64,000 nucleotides of DNA from Topomyia yanbarensis (GCF_030247195.1 NC_080672.1:370396166-370460165); one strand, 5' to 3'. Positions 36,901 through 48,524 are shown, counted from the stretch's first letter. A program made the numbers and translations. The notes: generated from the letters alone by a model not told the origin.

Positions 36901-38152
36901 AGGTAGAAAAGGATTCCGTATCCTTCTACGGCTAACTAACACAAATCAGTACGAAAAGGGAACAGTTATAAAATTGTCATCAAGGTTTGTTGGATCTATC
37001 GTAAATCCCGATGGTACCCCGTTACGGACAGTTAGGTTGACAATGTTATGAACTGCAAGGACACGTGACGGCATAACTACAAACATTGCAGTGCGAGTTG
37101 CTAACTGTACATTCTGAAGAGTCGTCAACATGAGGTAAATCGGTTTTCACTTTGAAATGTAAATTAATCCATTTCGATTTTTTCTTTAATTCTTCTGATG
37201 TTTGGAATAGTTAATTAGCTATAGAAGTAGTAAGCTGCTCCGTGGAAAAATTGTTCTTGAAGCAGACTGAATGGTATATAAAAGAATGTTCTAAGACAAA
37301 CATATGAAATTAAAAAACAGGAAGTTGATGAAATTGTAAAATCGATCGTCATTGTATCCATCAAAATCTGAAGCAACCAATGATCAATTTCCGCCCGTTA
37401 TTTGGATACAAGAAAAAGAAATCCCAATCACATATCAGTACAAAACTCTTCATTTGGTTGAACTTCATTACACGCATCTTCGTCGACTGCATATAGGCTG
37501 CACTGTCGCGTAGCCCGAAATTTTGATAAAAATCGTAAATTTTTCGAAAAATGCTATAATTTAGTATAAGTTTGATAAATTATTTAAAATTCAGAAATAA
37601 TAAGTATCTAACAGATGTCATTGCAGTCTACAAACAAGAAGACTCAGCATGAAACAGTTTTCAAACCTCTATAGATTATTTTCTTGTATAAAATGTCAAT
37701 GAAGTCAAAGATTGCTATCTTTTAAAGTGGGATAAATGTTCGAAAAAATTTTCAGCATTCAAGATCACCTAATTCAATAATACTTTTTTTTGAAGGTTTG
37801 ACAACTTCAACAAGTTTTCCAATATAAAACAGCGCATACTGTGATATAATAATTTTAGTGATTAATTCTCATAGAGGTAATTATGGAAATAACTCTTCAA
37901 AAATAGTAAGAGACTTGGTGCCATCAGTAAAGTTGTTGATAATGTCATTTATAACAATTTTGTTCAAAATATGAAGCCTTCATGAATGTGGCATATCCAG
38001 ATATAATTGAACATGCTATATTTCTCCTTAGTGAAAAAAATTAGGTAAAAACTATTTTTGCTATTCAAATGCTTTTAGTTGGACAATGGTCCAACTAGCG
38101 GAGGGCCAACTAAAAAGCGGTCCAGTTAAAAAGTGTCCCACCAGCGAATCAC
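36901..38152. other. No gene recognised
   Basis: AT-rich. GGTCCAACTAGCGGAGGG and AAAGCGGTCCAGTTAAAAAG near 38088-38135 resemble degenerate short repeats. Confidence 0.45.
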
Positions 38153-38400
38153 GACTGTATCATACTTTGGCAGAAATGGGGTTCCATTGATAATCAACAA
38201 TGATGCAAATACCCACCACATAATTGGGGACAGATCAAATATTAATTTGAAAGGCGCAACATAAATTTGCATATACTTAATGTATGAAGTCACCAAACTT
38301 TTGCACGATCTGGCAGAGAACAGGTGTTAGATGTAACTCTCTGCTATGACGGTATTATGCGGTATTATGCATCATTTAGACGTCCAGATATAGCAACCTT
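38153..38400 (+). pseudogene. Second, shorter copy of the same LINE endonuclease
   Basis: Nucleotide-level relative of 18880-19200. The order is the same: a NNDANTHHII segment, LHILNV, TFARSGREQVLDVTLC and DGIM. It has more deletions, including loss of about 30 bp after the NINLKG segment, and a duplicated GCGGTATTAT. Non-coding remnant. Confidence 0.75.
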
Positions 38401-39301
38401 CTGCGGTTCTACTGTGTTATAATTTTGAATAAGTGGTAGAAAAAATCGGATTTAATTGTGTGGAGTTTGGTAGATTGTAAATTCCCACTTTTTCCATTAA
38501 ACCGTTGTGTGTAGATCCTTTTTGGATTTTCGGTGAATCGAAAATTGAGTCACGTAGCGTGTGCTTGACCAGATTAACAATCGCCAAGGGCGCCAAACAT
38601 AGGGGCGCTGAAAACTTGCCCCGCTTTATATAATAAGTCATGATAGGAATACTATTTCCAGGTACATACTAAATTATTTTTTTTATAATTAATAAATTTA
38701 TTTAGGCCCAAATGCGATAGCTCGACGAGGCCGATTGTTTGTTTTTTTACAATAAATAAAAAAACAGCTATGTTAAATTTTTGGTCTCGTTCAGGCGCAG
38801 CTTTCTGCTGCGTGTTGAGATCCTTTTTCTAGGGGGCGAAATATTGCCAGTGTTGTCCACTGCAAGTTGAGGTTCATTTCGTTTGTCGTCTTTCGCGTTA
38901 TCGTTCACGTCCATGTCCTCATCCGTACTACTTTCCTGCTGCTCGCAGTCGGATGCTCCAGTTTGTGTTTTACTCTTAAGGATCGTTTTAGTATGTTCGT
39001 TATCGGCATTCGTTTCGTTGTTGTTGTTGCTTGTTGTTGGTGCTTGATCCATAGATCTTGGTTTTGCAGTTGTTAGTGGTTTAGCGTAAGATGGTTGTGT
39101 GCTGATTTCAGTTGGATTTGAGTTTTCCTTAACAGTTTCTACGCAAGGTTTTCCGAGGTGCAGCTTCTTCGTGCAGAACTGGTCCGTGGGAATTTGCCCT
39201 GGGTACGTGACTAGTGATGTCTGTTGAATGAGAGCATCGTCCCTTCCTAACACTGTGAAGCTTATGTAAGAGGGAATTGGCTTGGTCACACGCATTTTCA
39301 C

Positions 39302-42198
39302 TAGAGATGGTCGGGTTCGGGTTTTTGGACCCGAAACCCGGACCCGACCCGAACCCGACGGGTTTCGGGTCGGGATCGGGTTCTGTAAATTTAAGCTTCT
39401 CGGGTTCGGGTCGGGTTTCGGGTTTTCAAATTTGAAATTCTCGGGTTCGGGTTTTTGAAATTTTGGTCCTGGTTTTTGAAATTTTGGACTTTCGTGCTCG
39501 GGTCGGGTTCGGGTTTTTCAAATTAGGAATTATCGGGGTCGGGTCGTGTTCGGGTTTTGAACAAAACAACCCATCCATTTCATGACACTGTATACACAAA
39601 ACGCAGTCTTTTTTGTAGTAGTGAATTATACTTCGTAATACGAATGGATGACACATATAACCGTACCAAATGTTAGCACCTCTGAATCGCTAGAATTCGT
39701 CGTATTTTCTGGTGCTGAAATATTGTATTTTTTATTCTTGCATAAAATTCCGTCTCTTCAGATTCGTAAACTGCCTGAATTATTTAATTTTTTAAACGAT
39801 ATGTGTTTCACATCTAAAATCTCTTTGCGTATTATTTTTCATGACAATTAGTAATAAACCAAGTCAACAGGAATTTATCGGAAAATATCGGTTCAACTTT
39901 CTATAATGGAAAATAAATTTCGACAAGTACTTTAAAACCGATGCTTAGGCCGCGGCGACTTTTTCTCTACGTAAACGGTTTTGTGGGGTACATTCGTACC
40001 CTAGAACGAAAATCGCTCTAGTATGTCTAATTTTTATTAAATTTATAATTAAATTGGATAGTTTTATTCTAAAATCATTCGTAAAGTAACCTGTTTAAAA
40101 AAATATTCGTGTTTTGGCTATTTAATTAGGTAATATTTTATTTTGTATAGAACAAGTCTTTAAAATATGTCAAAATTCTCTTTTCTTATTCATATTGCTA
40201 TAACTCCGGTAGTTTCAAATCGAATTTGACGTTGTAAAGCTTATTAAATTTCCCTTCGAACAATTTTTTTCAAAAACCGGTCAAAAAGTATATTTATTCC
40301 GATGTTTTTTTAAAACCAAACGCCAATACAAACGTTAAAAATATAGCAATATGCAGTAACAGAGATGAAACAGGAAGGCGTCGAAGGAATAGGTAGAGCC
40401 GGTGCATTGTACGTGTATATAAAGTAAGTATGTTCCAGAGCCTGGGCTGCAGAAGATAACGATTCGAATGATGCGTCTTGCATACTATATACAAATCATA
40501 TTCACGAATGTGTTTTGACTCTTTCATCCGCAAAAGCAAAAATTACGATACCGATCCAAACGCATTTTCTAGTTGCTTTGCTATAGTGCTTTGTTATACC
40601 AAATAACAGATACTATTATTCAGCAGAGTTGGAACTTATACAATTTTACACAAGTTTCTCGCTTACTATGTATCGATATTTTGCCTTTAAAAAAATATAT
40701 AATTTTTTTTGAATTATGTACACAAGACAAAACACTAACGCTAACGGTTTTGTGGGGTACATTTGTACCCCAAACAAACTTTAAGCAAGCACTGTTAAAT
40801 TGGTCAAATGAAACAAATAGGTTGTACCTGCCTTCACGGAAGTTTAATAATCAAATTGGTTTATGATAAAGATCTCTTGAAATTCTTGCAATAAACTGTA
40901 ACGGAAAAATAAGGATTTAGACTCATAAATTTGGTGGTACTTTAATGTCATTATTGCGGCTCAAATTTAAAAAGGGCACATTATTTTTTTAAAAGCAGAT
41001 AGTTTAGGCCCAATTTATTTTCTAGAAACTGTCTTTGTTCCATCAGACCTAAACCTAGCTTCACTTCCGCCAGGTTTCGTTGTGCTTGACACTCATATGG
41101 TGATGGGATAATAGCACCATTATCAAATCAGTGGTACATATATGATACAAGCACTTTCTGTCAGATTGTTCCCGGGCTGAGCTGTTGCATGATCCGGATT
41201 CCTTCATGAAAATACATGAATTTCCACGAACTTAACGAAATGATCGCAAAAATTTTGTGTGTTCTGTTGAAGCCATTAACGGATTTTTAAGTTTGGAGTC
41301 GTTCCAAGAGCTCCATTGGAGATGTCGAAGCATCTCTATTGGGGCGCATACCTTATAATCTGAAGCATAAAATAACGTCAGAAAATGATTGATACCCTTC
41401 GATACAGGTTTGACCGTTCCAACCATTAACGTGGGTGACGTCATGTAAACTGTCGAATACGAATTGCCAATTGCCATAGCTTAATTTAATACATGTAATA
41501 AACTATACGAAACTGCCTTGCAGAAATGGTTTCTGATAAAAAATTTGATGAATGAAATGATAAAGAAATTTTGGTTAATTACGACGGGCAAGGTTGTTGG
41601 AAACTGTGACCATTAATCTTTCTGTTTCCCCATGAGTTGCCCGCCGATTTAACTTAATTTCCGGTTAAGATATCAACGATTTATCAAGTTTCTCAGCACG
41701 TTACAAATTTGACGTTCAATAATAGTAAATATAAATGCGGATTCTACTCGGTAGTGATTTGTTTTTCCAAATGCAGATATAACTCAATGCGTATGGTGCT
41801 ACTTCAGATTCGAGTGATTCTACTATTCTTAGATGAGTCAAGGGTCCAGCTCGGGTGCCTAGAATTAAAAATTTTCGAGATCTTTGGTTGATTCTCCGTA
41901 TTAGCAAGTTGGATTCGGATCGGGCTTCTCAAATTTTAAATTTTCGGGTTCGGGTCGGGTTCGGGTTTTCAAATTTTAAAATTCTCGGGTCGGGTCGGGT
42001 TCGGGTTTTACAAAATTTTCATTCTCGGGTACGGGTCGGGTTCGGGTTTTTAAGTTTTAAAATGTTCGGGCTCGGGTCGGGTTCGGGTTTTTCAAATTTT
42101 ATGATTTAGCCCGGGGTCGGGTTCGGGTTTTTAAATTTTCATGCGCTCGGGTTCGGGTCGGGTTCGGGTTCGAAAAAATTGAAACCCGACCATCTCTA
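39302..42198. mobile_element. hAT-type element (2.9 kb) with CGGGTTCGGGTC subterminal arrays
   Basis: Inverted ends TAGAGATGGTCGGGTT (39302) and its complement (ending 42198) are flanked by diverged 8-bp duplications ATTTTCAC / ATTCTCAA (6 of 8). The target is the LINE ORF1, whose frame is restored on removal. Just inside both ends are arrays of a unit combining CGGGTTCGGGTCGGGTTCGG with an AT-rich spacer of about 25 bp (39310-39560 and 41910-42180), in direct rather than mirror orientation. Such subterminal repeats are where hAT transposases bind. No transposase or BED finger is recognisable inside, so it is non-autonomous. Two GGGGTAC palindromes lie in the interior. Confidence 0.8.
39984..40772. 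repeat. Two copies of a GGGGTAC palindrome inside the hAT element
   Basis: TGGGGTACATTTGTACCCCA at 40753-40772 and a decayed copy at 39984-40002, both preceded by AACGGTTTTG. The exact complement of the 40753 copy recurs at 45120-45139. Between the copies the DNA is AT-rich with nothing recognisable. Confidence 0.6.
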
Positions 42199-43076
42199 AT
42201 TCTCAACACACGAACACCGTTAGGGATGCCCGGGAAAAAATTCCTCCATGTATCATGTGTAACGGAGTCTACTTCTCCGTATTTTTGCAAGCATTTTTTA
42301 ATCGCGCCGTCAGGGGTACGCGTAGCCAAATCATGGACCCGAACTTCTACGGCGCCGTTCTCGATGTATACGGGAATGCTATATTTAACATTGCAGCATT
42401 CGGCGGTGTGCTGCATGTTGTTTCGCGAGACGAATGACTCAGCTTGGTTAATGTTGTTGAACGAAATCAGCACGCAATGTTTGATATGATGCATTTGTAG
42501 GGTTTTCACTTCAGCCAGATTGAATTCCATCTGCACTTTTAATAACTGTTCCACTTCCCGAATGGCTGGTCTTACGGGGCATTTTGAAAAATCAACAGCA
42601 ACACAGTTCGGCCGCATCTGGGTTGCTTTTTGCTGGGCACCGTCACTCATCACTAAATCGCACAGTAGGTATAGCCTATTGTTATATGGACTGCTTGTGT
42701 GATAGGTACCGATTGATTTTTAGGTAGAATTGACTATTTCAATTGCGCGGGACGATTTTTTGTTTCTGCTCAGGGCGAGATGTGAAGACAAATTGATACT
42801 AAATTATTGTTCGAAAGTCAAACTAAAAAAGAAAGCAAATGAAAACACCAAAGGGGCACACAACTGCACTGTGCCCCAGAAAACCTCGCTACGGCCCTGT
42901 CCGGTCCATCCAGATACACTCACAATGAATAGTGGTGTTCTAAAATATAAAGTGGATAAAATTATACACAACAAACGTGTTTGAGTTACTAGACACGAAA
43001 ATTTGCAATTGCAAAGAATATAAATAAAAATTAGGGAAAATTATAGCTCATCGTCACAGTTTCATAAACAGTATTA

Positions 43077-43844
43077 CGTCGCTGTTGTGCTATCTTATGA
43101 CAAACGCCATTTTGGGGCAAACTGAGTTAGATATGCCACATTACTTGTTTGAAAAATCTCTACAAAGTGGCGTTTTCACAATTTTGAAATTCTACTTGGT
43201 TACTCAGATATAGCGAGAAAGATGATGAGAAATTATGAGTTTTTTGCTTCAAATCACTGTATCTTGAGATTTATAGTTATATTGAAGTTTTAGATGTTTT
43301 TATATGTAAAAATATCTGAGGAACACAATAGCATAAAAATATCCGAAAGAAAAACACACGAGTTACGAGAAAAAAACAGTTTAAGTTTTGAACGGGAAAT
43401 ATAGCATCTTTGGCAACACTGTAACCAAAAGTTACTATTTTTTATAGATTTCATAATTCATTTCCTTCAAAATGCATCTAACCGATTGTTTATAGACCAA
43501 ATTAAACCAAAGATATGAATAAAAGTTTATTATTGGTGCTTTTTTTCTATGGAAAATTTTTCCATGCACGATTATGACACGCCATACAAATTTTGTCATC
43601 AATACACACCTACGACACGTGTGAGTGTGACTTTTGTTTACATTTTTAGTTAAAACTTGCAGTGCAGTTCACCGTTCTTCGTAATATTTGGGAGATTAAT
43701 ACAGAATAGATAGAAGCATCAATTGTCTGCTATGAATTAGTTCTGCCATTTATAAGTTACAAGATATTCAATCTCAAACTTTAAAAATGGTTTTTCTCGA
43801 AATGTGCTAAATGGCGCTTGTCATAAGATAGCACAACAGCGACG
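43077..43844 (+). mobile_element. m4bp-like MITE, copy 2
   Basis: Same termini and interior as the 5.8-kb copy (768 bp), flanked by ATTA duplications (43073-43076, 43845-43848). Point differences and small indels are spread along the length. Confidence 0.93.
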
Positions 43845-44288
43845 ATTAGTACAAAAGTGCTTCGAGCATCGTTTAAGAGGACGCATCAGATTTTTCAGGT
43901 GCTGTTTGTTCGCGGGACATGGTAATCGATCATGTGGACTCTCACCACAGTAGATGCGCTTTTCAGTCAAATGGTCCATTAGTGCAAAGCTGCAATGCAT
44001 GACGCGCGATATAAACAGACGACCGTTGTCGAAGAAGAAAGACGTAATTAAACGCGACACAATCTCGTTAAAAATCATCTGACACTACATTTTTTCCGTC
44101 CACCGTTTGTTGGAGAAGAGACACACCATTTTATCCCATCTAGTGCTTCACAGTGATCCACGCACAACAAACTCGAATCCGTGACTACTCCGTCGATCTC
44201 AAATTAATGAGCGGGCATGTAGACATGGTAGTCCTTCATAAAAGATTTGGTTACCAGTAACGCAAATTGCTTGCTCCTAATCCTGTAC

Positions 44289-44562
44289 CACAGATAACAG
44301 ACGTTTAGGCTAGAACAAAATTTCTTCGAAAACCTGTGCAAACTTTCAAACTGATAAACGTTGGAAACCGGTGTTTCACTATTGCCATCTGCGCAACTGT
44401 TTGCTACACGTGTTTGACAGCTGCACTCTAACTGCATTGTATCGATCACTGCGCCCTCTACAAACGTTTGCCAAACGTGTTTCAGATGTCCGATTTTTTC
44501 GGAATTTTAGTTGCGGGTATTTACACACGATTGAAATCGAGCCTAAACGTCTGTTATCTGTG
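44289..44562. mobile_element. CACAGA-family MITE, 7-bp duplication
   Basis: Ends CACAGATAACAGACGTTTAG match inverted for 23 bp. Flanks are CCTGTAC and CCTATAC (6 of 7). 274 bp, non-coding, with partly mirrored interior (CAAACGT repeats). Confidence 0.8.
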
Positions 44563-45119
44563 CCTATACTAAAGAAATTAATCACTCCTATACTAATGGA
44601 ATCTATTCAGTTTTGGGAAGTCAAAATTTCTTAAAAATTTTCTCGCAAAAAGATATGTAACCCCTCATTCTGACATATGAAAGGAGTCACGCCGAACGAT
44701 CAAAGATCAAAAGTTTAAAGTTGAAAAAGTACAATTATTTGGAAGAGTGAAAGTTTACAAAACGTGTTTTGGAAAATATTACGAAATGGGGTGGAAATTT
44801 ACATGAAAAAAAAATATTTCTGATCAGTAATACATTGGTAACACACAACGTTACTGTTACTGTGCGCCAATTATACTTGCGAGTCATTGTTTTAAAAAAA
44901 AACTATAAATAAATAAACAATAAAAATCAGCAAAAATGAGAACGGTTTTTTTCTACTTCCAAATTAAATTTAATTAATTGAATAAATGATTAAAAACGAT
45001 TATATAATGCTAATTATTACTTATATAGTAGAACAACCAGTATTTAAACTGGAATTGTCCGGAGTCACATTTCCACTGACACCACGAAACCTGACCAAAC
45101 GCTAATGGCAACCGTACAT

Positions 45120-45139
45120 TGGGGTACAAATGTACCCCA
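45120..45139. repeat. Third GGGGTAC palindrome copy
   Basis: TGGGGTACAAATGTACCCCA, the exact reverse complement of the 20-mer at 40753-40772. It lies next to GTTAGCG/CGCTAAC sequence as the other copies do, so a larger degenerate unit is shared. Confidence 0.6.
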
Positions 45140-45424
45140 CGCTAACATTGACACCAGCTTCCACGAAGGCTATAAGCAAACTGGCTATACCACCTTCTCT
45201 ACTCTTACTAGGAACTCTAAATTAATGTTAATGCCAAATTCTCGTCTTCACATGGCTCCAAAGATGGCGTGAGGAACATTTGTGCAACGTTCTAGGGTTA
45301 AAAATATGAAGTTGATTTTTGAAATTTCATAGAGTCCAGCTTTTGGTGCTTTTTCACGGGTGAAATTTTTTGAATTTTGACTATCCTGTGTGACCCCTTA
45401 ATCTCGATCGATTGAGAAAAAAAT

Positions 45425-45658
45425 TTATGGAGGGTCGAGTTTTGAGGCTTTCGATTTTGAAATGTCCATTGCTTAATACGTAATTTGTAATAACCTCATA
45501 TAATTAAAATCAGTTTTTTTGGTCGAATCTTGTTTGGAATGGTTTTGAGTCAAGAACGAATTTAAAAGAGAAGCTAATATAAAATTTCTCAACAATAGTT
45601 GAGAAATTTTGGGATAGGAGTCCGGACCCCCAGAGCCGTCCTTCTGGATCCGCCACTG
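45425..45658. mobile_element. hAT MITE, CAGGGGCGGATCCAG type, copy 2 (left end lost)
   Basis: Relative of the element at 62.1 kb in the same orientation. Shared blocks include GAGGGTCGAG, ATTTTGAAATG, AAAATTTCTCAA, GTCCGGACCCCCAGAGCC and the right end CTGGATCCGCCACTG. The left terminus is not recognisable. Confidence 0.8.
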
Positions 45659-45973
45659 TAAATTATAGGCATCACTTGTTGGTACTTAATTAAGATATGC
45701 AAATGAAGAATAGTACATTGTAGGGTGAGAAAAATTCAAGTAACCATTTTTATTGTGAAATTATTTGTTAACAAAGATTTATAACCGCTTTTCTGGCAAG
45801 TTCTGAGAAGACAGTTCATTGTAGTTGGTATAGTCAATAATAATAATAATAACTAAATTAATGCCGCTGACATATGTTTCTAGTCAAAATGATCAATATG
45901 GTACAAAAATACACCCGTAGTGAAAGGAACGAACAGTGATAAAAAAAAGTCACAAACAAGATTTACCGCTACT

Positions 45974-45979
45974 TTTATT
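45974..45979 (-). terminator. Poly(A) signal of the esterase
   Basis: AATAAA on the minus strand, about 90 nt downstream of the esterase stop codon (46069-46071). It is a canonical hexamer at a normal distance for a short 3' UTR. Confidence 0.6.
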
Positions 45980-46068
45980 CGTTTCAGTCTCATACTACAC
46001 AAACTGATATATTATGTAAATTATCCATTCTATTTGACACAATCGTGCATAAGGGGCACATTAACACA

Positions 46069-47980
46069 TTATACGTTATTATTCATATCGATTTCCGCTT
46101 TGCCGGTCGGTGCGGTAGGAATTTTCGCTTTCGTCACATGCCCATTATACTTGCGAAACAGTTCAGTCCAAAAGTCCATACGCTTCCGCTCCGGCATCTC
46201 CATCATTTTGATCTCTTCGCCAATACTTAGAATGTTCTGTCTCAGATCTGTGCTATCCGGTGCAATATTCTCCACCGGCTCCCATCGGAACGGTAAACTG
46301 TCCTCCCCGTCCGGAGTGGGATCACCGTACTTGGCAAAATTAGTCCACATGCGGACCATTTTCTGACGCATCGCGTAAGCCTTGTTCGTTTTCGGCACTT
46401 CCGTCTTCAGAATCGGCGAACTGAACAGGTAGTACACCTCATCGATGTGGGCGGCTCCTTTCATACTGGTGAACGAGGTTACGGCCTTACCTTTGTTCAG
46501 CAGGCCGTCGAACGAAAAGCGGTACCCGAACATCTTGGTTTTAGTTTGATACTTTGCCCACAACTCCGAGGTGATTCTGTACGCGAACAGGTACTTGTCG
46601 GTGAAAAGATTCGTCAGCGGCAGTAAAGTTTCACGGGTGACGTTCTTGTCCTTGAAGTAGAACTGTTTGATTTCATTTCCCAACTTACGTGCTTCCGGAG
46701 TGTAGCAGTCAATGTTGAGAATTCTTGGGATGAACCTCTCCGGTTCAAGGTTGTAACTGTTCAGATTCTTAATTGCATCGATCAGAACCATCATTCCGTC
46801 GTGTTCGTTGTAACCGAGAATGATAGGAATTCCCATACTATCCGGTTCGCTCATAATGTCAGACGGATGTTTAGTAATGATTGCATCCGGTGACGATTCA
46901 CGTTCGATCACCGGTAAAAATGGAATCTGAAATAATTTCTCAACCAGCAGTTCGCGTTTATTAATCACTTTGTGTTGCAGTTCGAACAGTTTCCGAGCGG
47001 GAGCATTTTTGAGAATCTGGAAAACCTCCTCGTCTGAAGTTGGACTGTATCCGAGAAGTGACGCCAAGTGACGAGCTTTTATCTCCGGTTCATCTTGGTG
47101 TCCAAATTCCGTGTAGATCGAACCACTTTGCATGATTCCCTTGTGGAAGTATTTTTTGGAAGCTTTCGACAGGCAGTGAAAATTTACGGCAATAGCTCCC
47201 GAACTTGCCCCGAATAGTGTTACGTTGTCGGGATCCCCACCAAATTGAGCGATGTTCTGGTTGACCCATTGTAGAGCCATTCTCTGCGATAGAACAATTA
47301 ACTTGTCATACCAATTTCAACAGCTACGAATATAAACTCACCTGATCCTTGAGACCGGCATTACCTTCAACACCGGCCTGTGGCAAACAAAGAAACCCTA
47401 GAACACCCAACCGGTAGTTGACGGTGACCACAAGAACACCCTCCTGCAACAAATAACTCGGCAAATACATAGAACTGTCGGCGTGTCCCCCAATTAGACC
47501 ACCGCCGTGTAGAAACACCATCACCGGTAACTTCTCTGTCTGCTCCCCCTTTCTAGGTATCCTCGGAGTATAAATATTCAAATACAGCCCATCCTCTGAA
47601 CCAGTGATGTCCTTACTCAGCACGTCCAGTCCCATGCAGTTACTCCTCTCCGTAGTACAATCCAGGTACGAAACGGAATACTTCTCGATCGGAACTGGTG
47701 ACATAAATCGGAGGTTTCCGATTGGGGGCTTCGCGTACGGAACTCCCTTGAAGTAGAAGTAGTTCTCCCCATTCGGTAGATTTTCCCGAACTCCGTAGAT
47801 GTAACCCTGCGCAACTTGAATCGCTATCCGTGTAGGAGGCTGAAATCACCAGCGAAGATTGATTTTAGAACCAAGTTATACACGTTAGTTAGTTAGTTAA
47901 ACACACACCCGATGAGCTTCGGCGTCCGATCCAGTACTGACGTTCTTCCACCCGGTCAAAGGAGAACTACGCATCACCAT
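46069..47980 (-). CDS. Type-B carboxylesterase (insect alpha-esterase-like), three exons, frame problem at exon 2/3
   Basis: Carboxylester hydrolase of the alpha/beta-hydrolase fold; insect relatives hydrolyse carboxyl esters, including dietary xenobiotics and insecticides. Exon 1 is 47909-47980 (24 codons; the first ATG follows an in-frame TAG), exon 2 is 47342-47839 (166 codons) and exon 3 is 47281-46069. Intron 1 (69 nt) is GT-AG, phase 0. Exon 2 carries SEDGLYLNIYTP (the family normally has EDCL) and the oxyanion HGGG at about residue 135. Exon 3 carries FGGDPDNV, the nucleophile elbow GASSG (family GESAG; Ser at exon-3 codon 26), NEHDG with Asp at codon 161 where the family has Glu, and GAAHIDEVYYLF with the catalytic His at codon 278. 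Total about 593 aa, no signal peptide, so probably intracellular. Intron 2 is CAG|GTGAGT to CAG|A, but that join shifts the frame by one base. Family assignment is firm; whether it is functional is open. Confidence 0.9.
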
Positions 47981-48068
47981 GACTGGGAACTTGTGGTTTA
48001 CTGTCTATAGCTTTTGAATAGTGGAAACACGGGATCGCTACCGCTTCGTACGAGAGCGTCGAAACTAG

Positions 48069-48099
48069 TGAGCGATGGTTTCGTTGAAGGTCTTTTATA
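48069..48099 (-). promoter_or_regulatory. Core promoter of the esterase: TATA box and initiator
   Basis: On the minus strand TATAAAAG lies at 48099-48092. A TCACTAG sequence close to the insect initiator consensus places a start A at 48069, 30 nt downstream of the first T of the TATA box. This gives a 5' leader of about 88 nt before the ATG at 47980. The spacing is what an RNA polymerase II TATA/Inr promoter should show; the start site itself is inferred. Confidence 0.65.
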
Positions 48100-48104
48100 A
48101 AATA

Positions 48105-48524
48105 TTAAACCATTTGCATATCGATTGATGACCGGGTGGTGCGCAAGAAATGAAAATCATAATTTAATATTTTATTGTACATTTCTGTCGTACGTTGGCC
48201 ACGGAACAGACTGAGTAAATTTTGCATGTCGGTTATGGTAATTTTTGCATTTGAAGCCCTTATTCCGATCGGAGCTGAGTCAGTGGCGTACGATTGCGAT
48301 GAGTGAACTTTTAAATATTTGTAAGCATGACGATGAGACTGTTTAGAAAGCAGTTTAGCTAAGTTGGGCCGGGTTGCTTCCGGGTTGATTCGAAAGGTCC
48401 GTGGGGCATATATTTCTTTAGACGAGAGTTGATTGTCGATATTTTTAGGTTTAGTTTTGTCTTGAGAACTCAAAATCATTATAATATTTTTGTCCGTTGT
48501 TTCCATCCTGTAGGGGCCTTTCAA
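48105..48524 (-). other. Unrecognised 139-codon open frame upstream of the esterase
   Basis: An open frame runs from an ATG at 48524 to a stop just 5 bp before the esterase TATA box. The product is basic and Ser/Thr/Asn-rich, with KGPYRMETTDKN near its start and a C-terminal stretch rich in aromatic and basic residues. KGPYR followed by a short strand is faintly like the integrase C-terminal region of Ty3/gypsy polyproteins, but no catalytic motif, zinc finger or LTR is visible. The length is notable for AT-rich DNA, yet no splice sites or second exon support it. It may be retroelement debris or chance. Confidence 0.25.

Larger units (their letters stand above)
38768..42653 (-). pseudogene. 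LINE ORF1 (gag-like RNA-binding protein), split by a hAT element
   Basis: N-terminal half at 42653-42199 and C-terminal half at 39301-38768. The pattern is that of mosquito non-LTR ORF1 proteins: a segment with VEVRVHDLATRTPDGAIKK and KYGEVDSV, then FFPGIPNGVRV. After the insertion come KPIPSYISFTV and GQIPTDQFCTKKLHLGKPC, a degenerate CCHC zinc knuckle whose first Cys is Asp. The tail is low-complexity, acidic and Asn/Thr-rich with a basic end. Removing the hAT element and one 8-bp duplication restores a single frame. No ORF2 follows: the stop is succeeded within about 120 bp by an AT-rich TAAATAAATTTATTAATTA tail, so this copy is ORF1-only. Confidence 0.85.
43849..45424. other. No gene recognised outside the noted MITE
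   Basis: Holds the MITE at 44289-44562 and the palindrome at 45120. The remainder is AT-rich without domains. Confidence 0.45.

Noticed and set aside
42226..42489. Plus-strand frames at 42.2-42.7 kb
   Set aside because: Antisense to the LINE ORF1, which has clear protein similarity on the minus strand.
48105..48524. Ty3/gypsy integrase tail
   Set aside because: Only a short KGPYR-like phrase; no LTR, primer-binding site or other pol domains nearby, so kept only as an unrecognised open frame.
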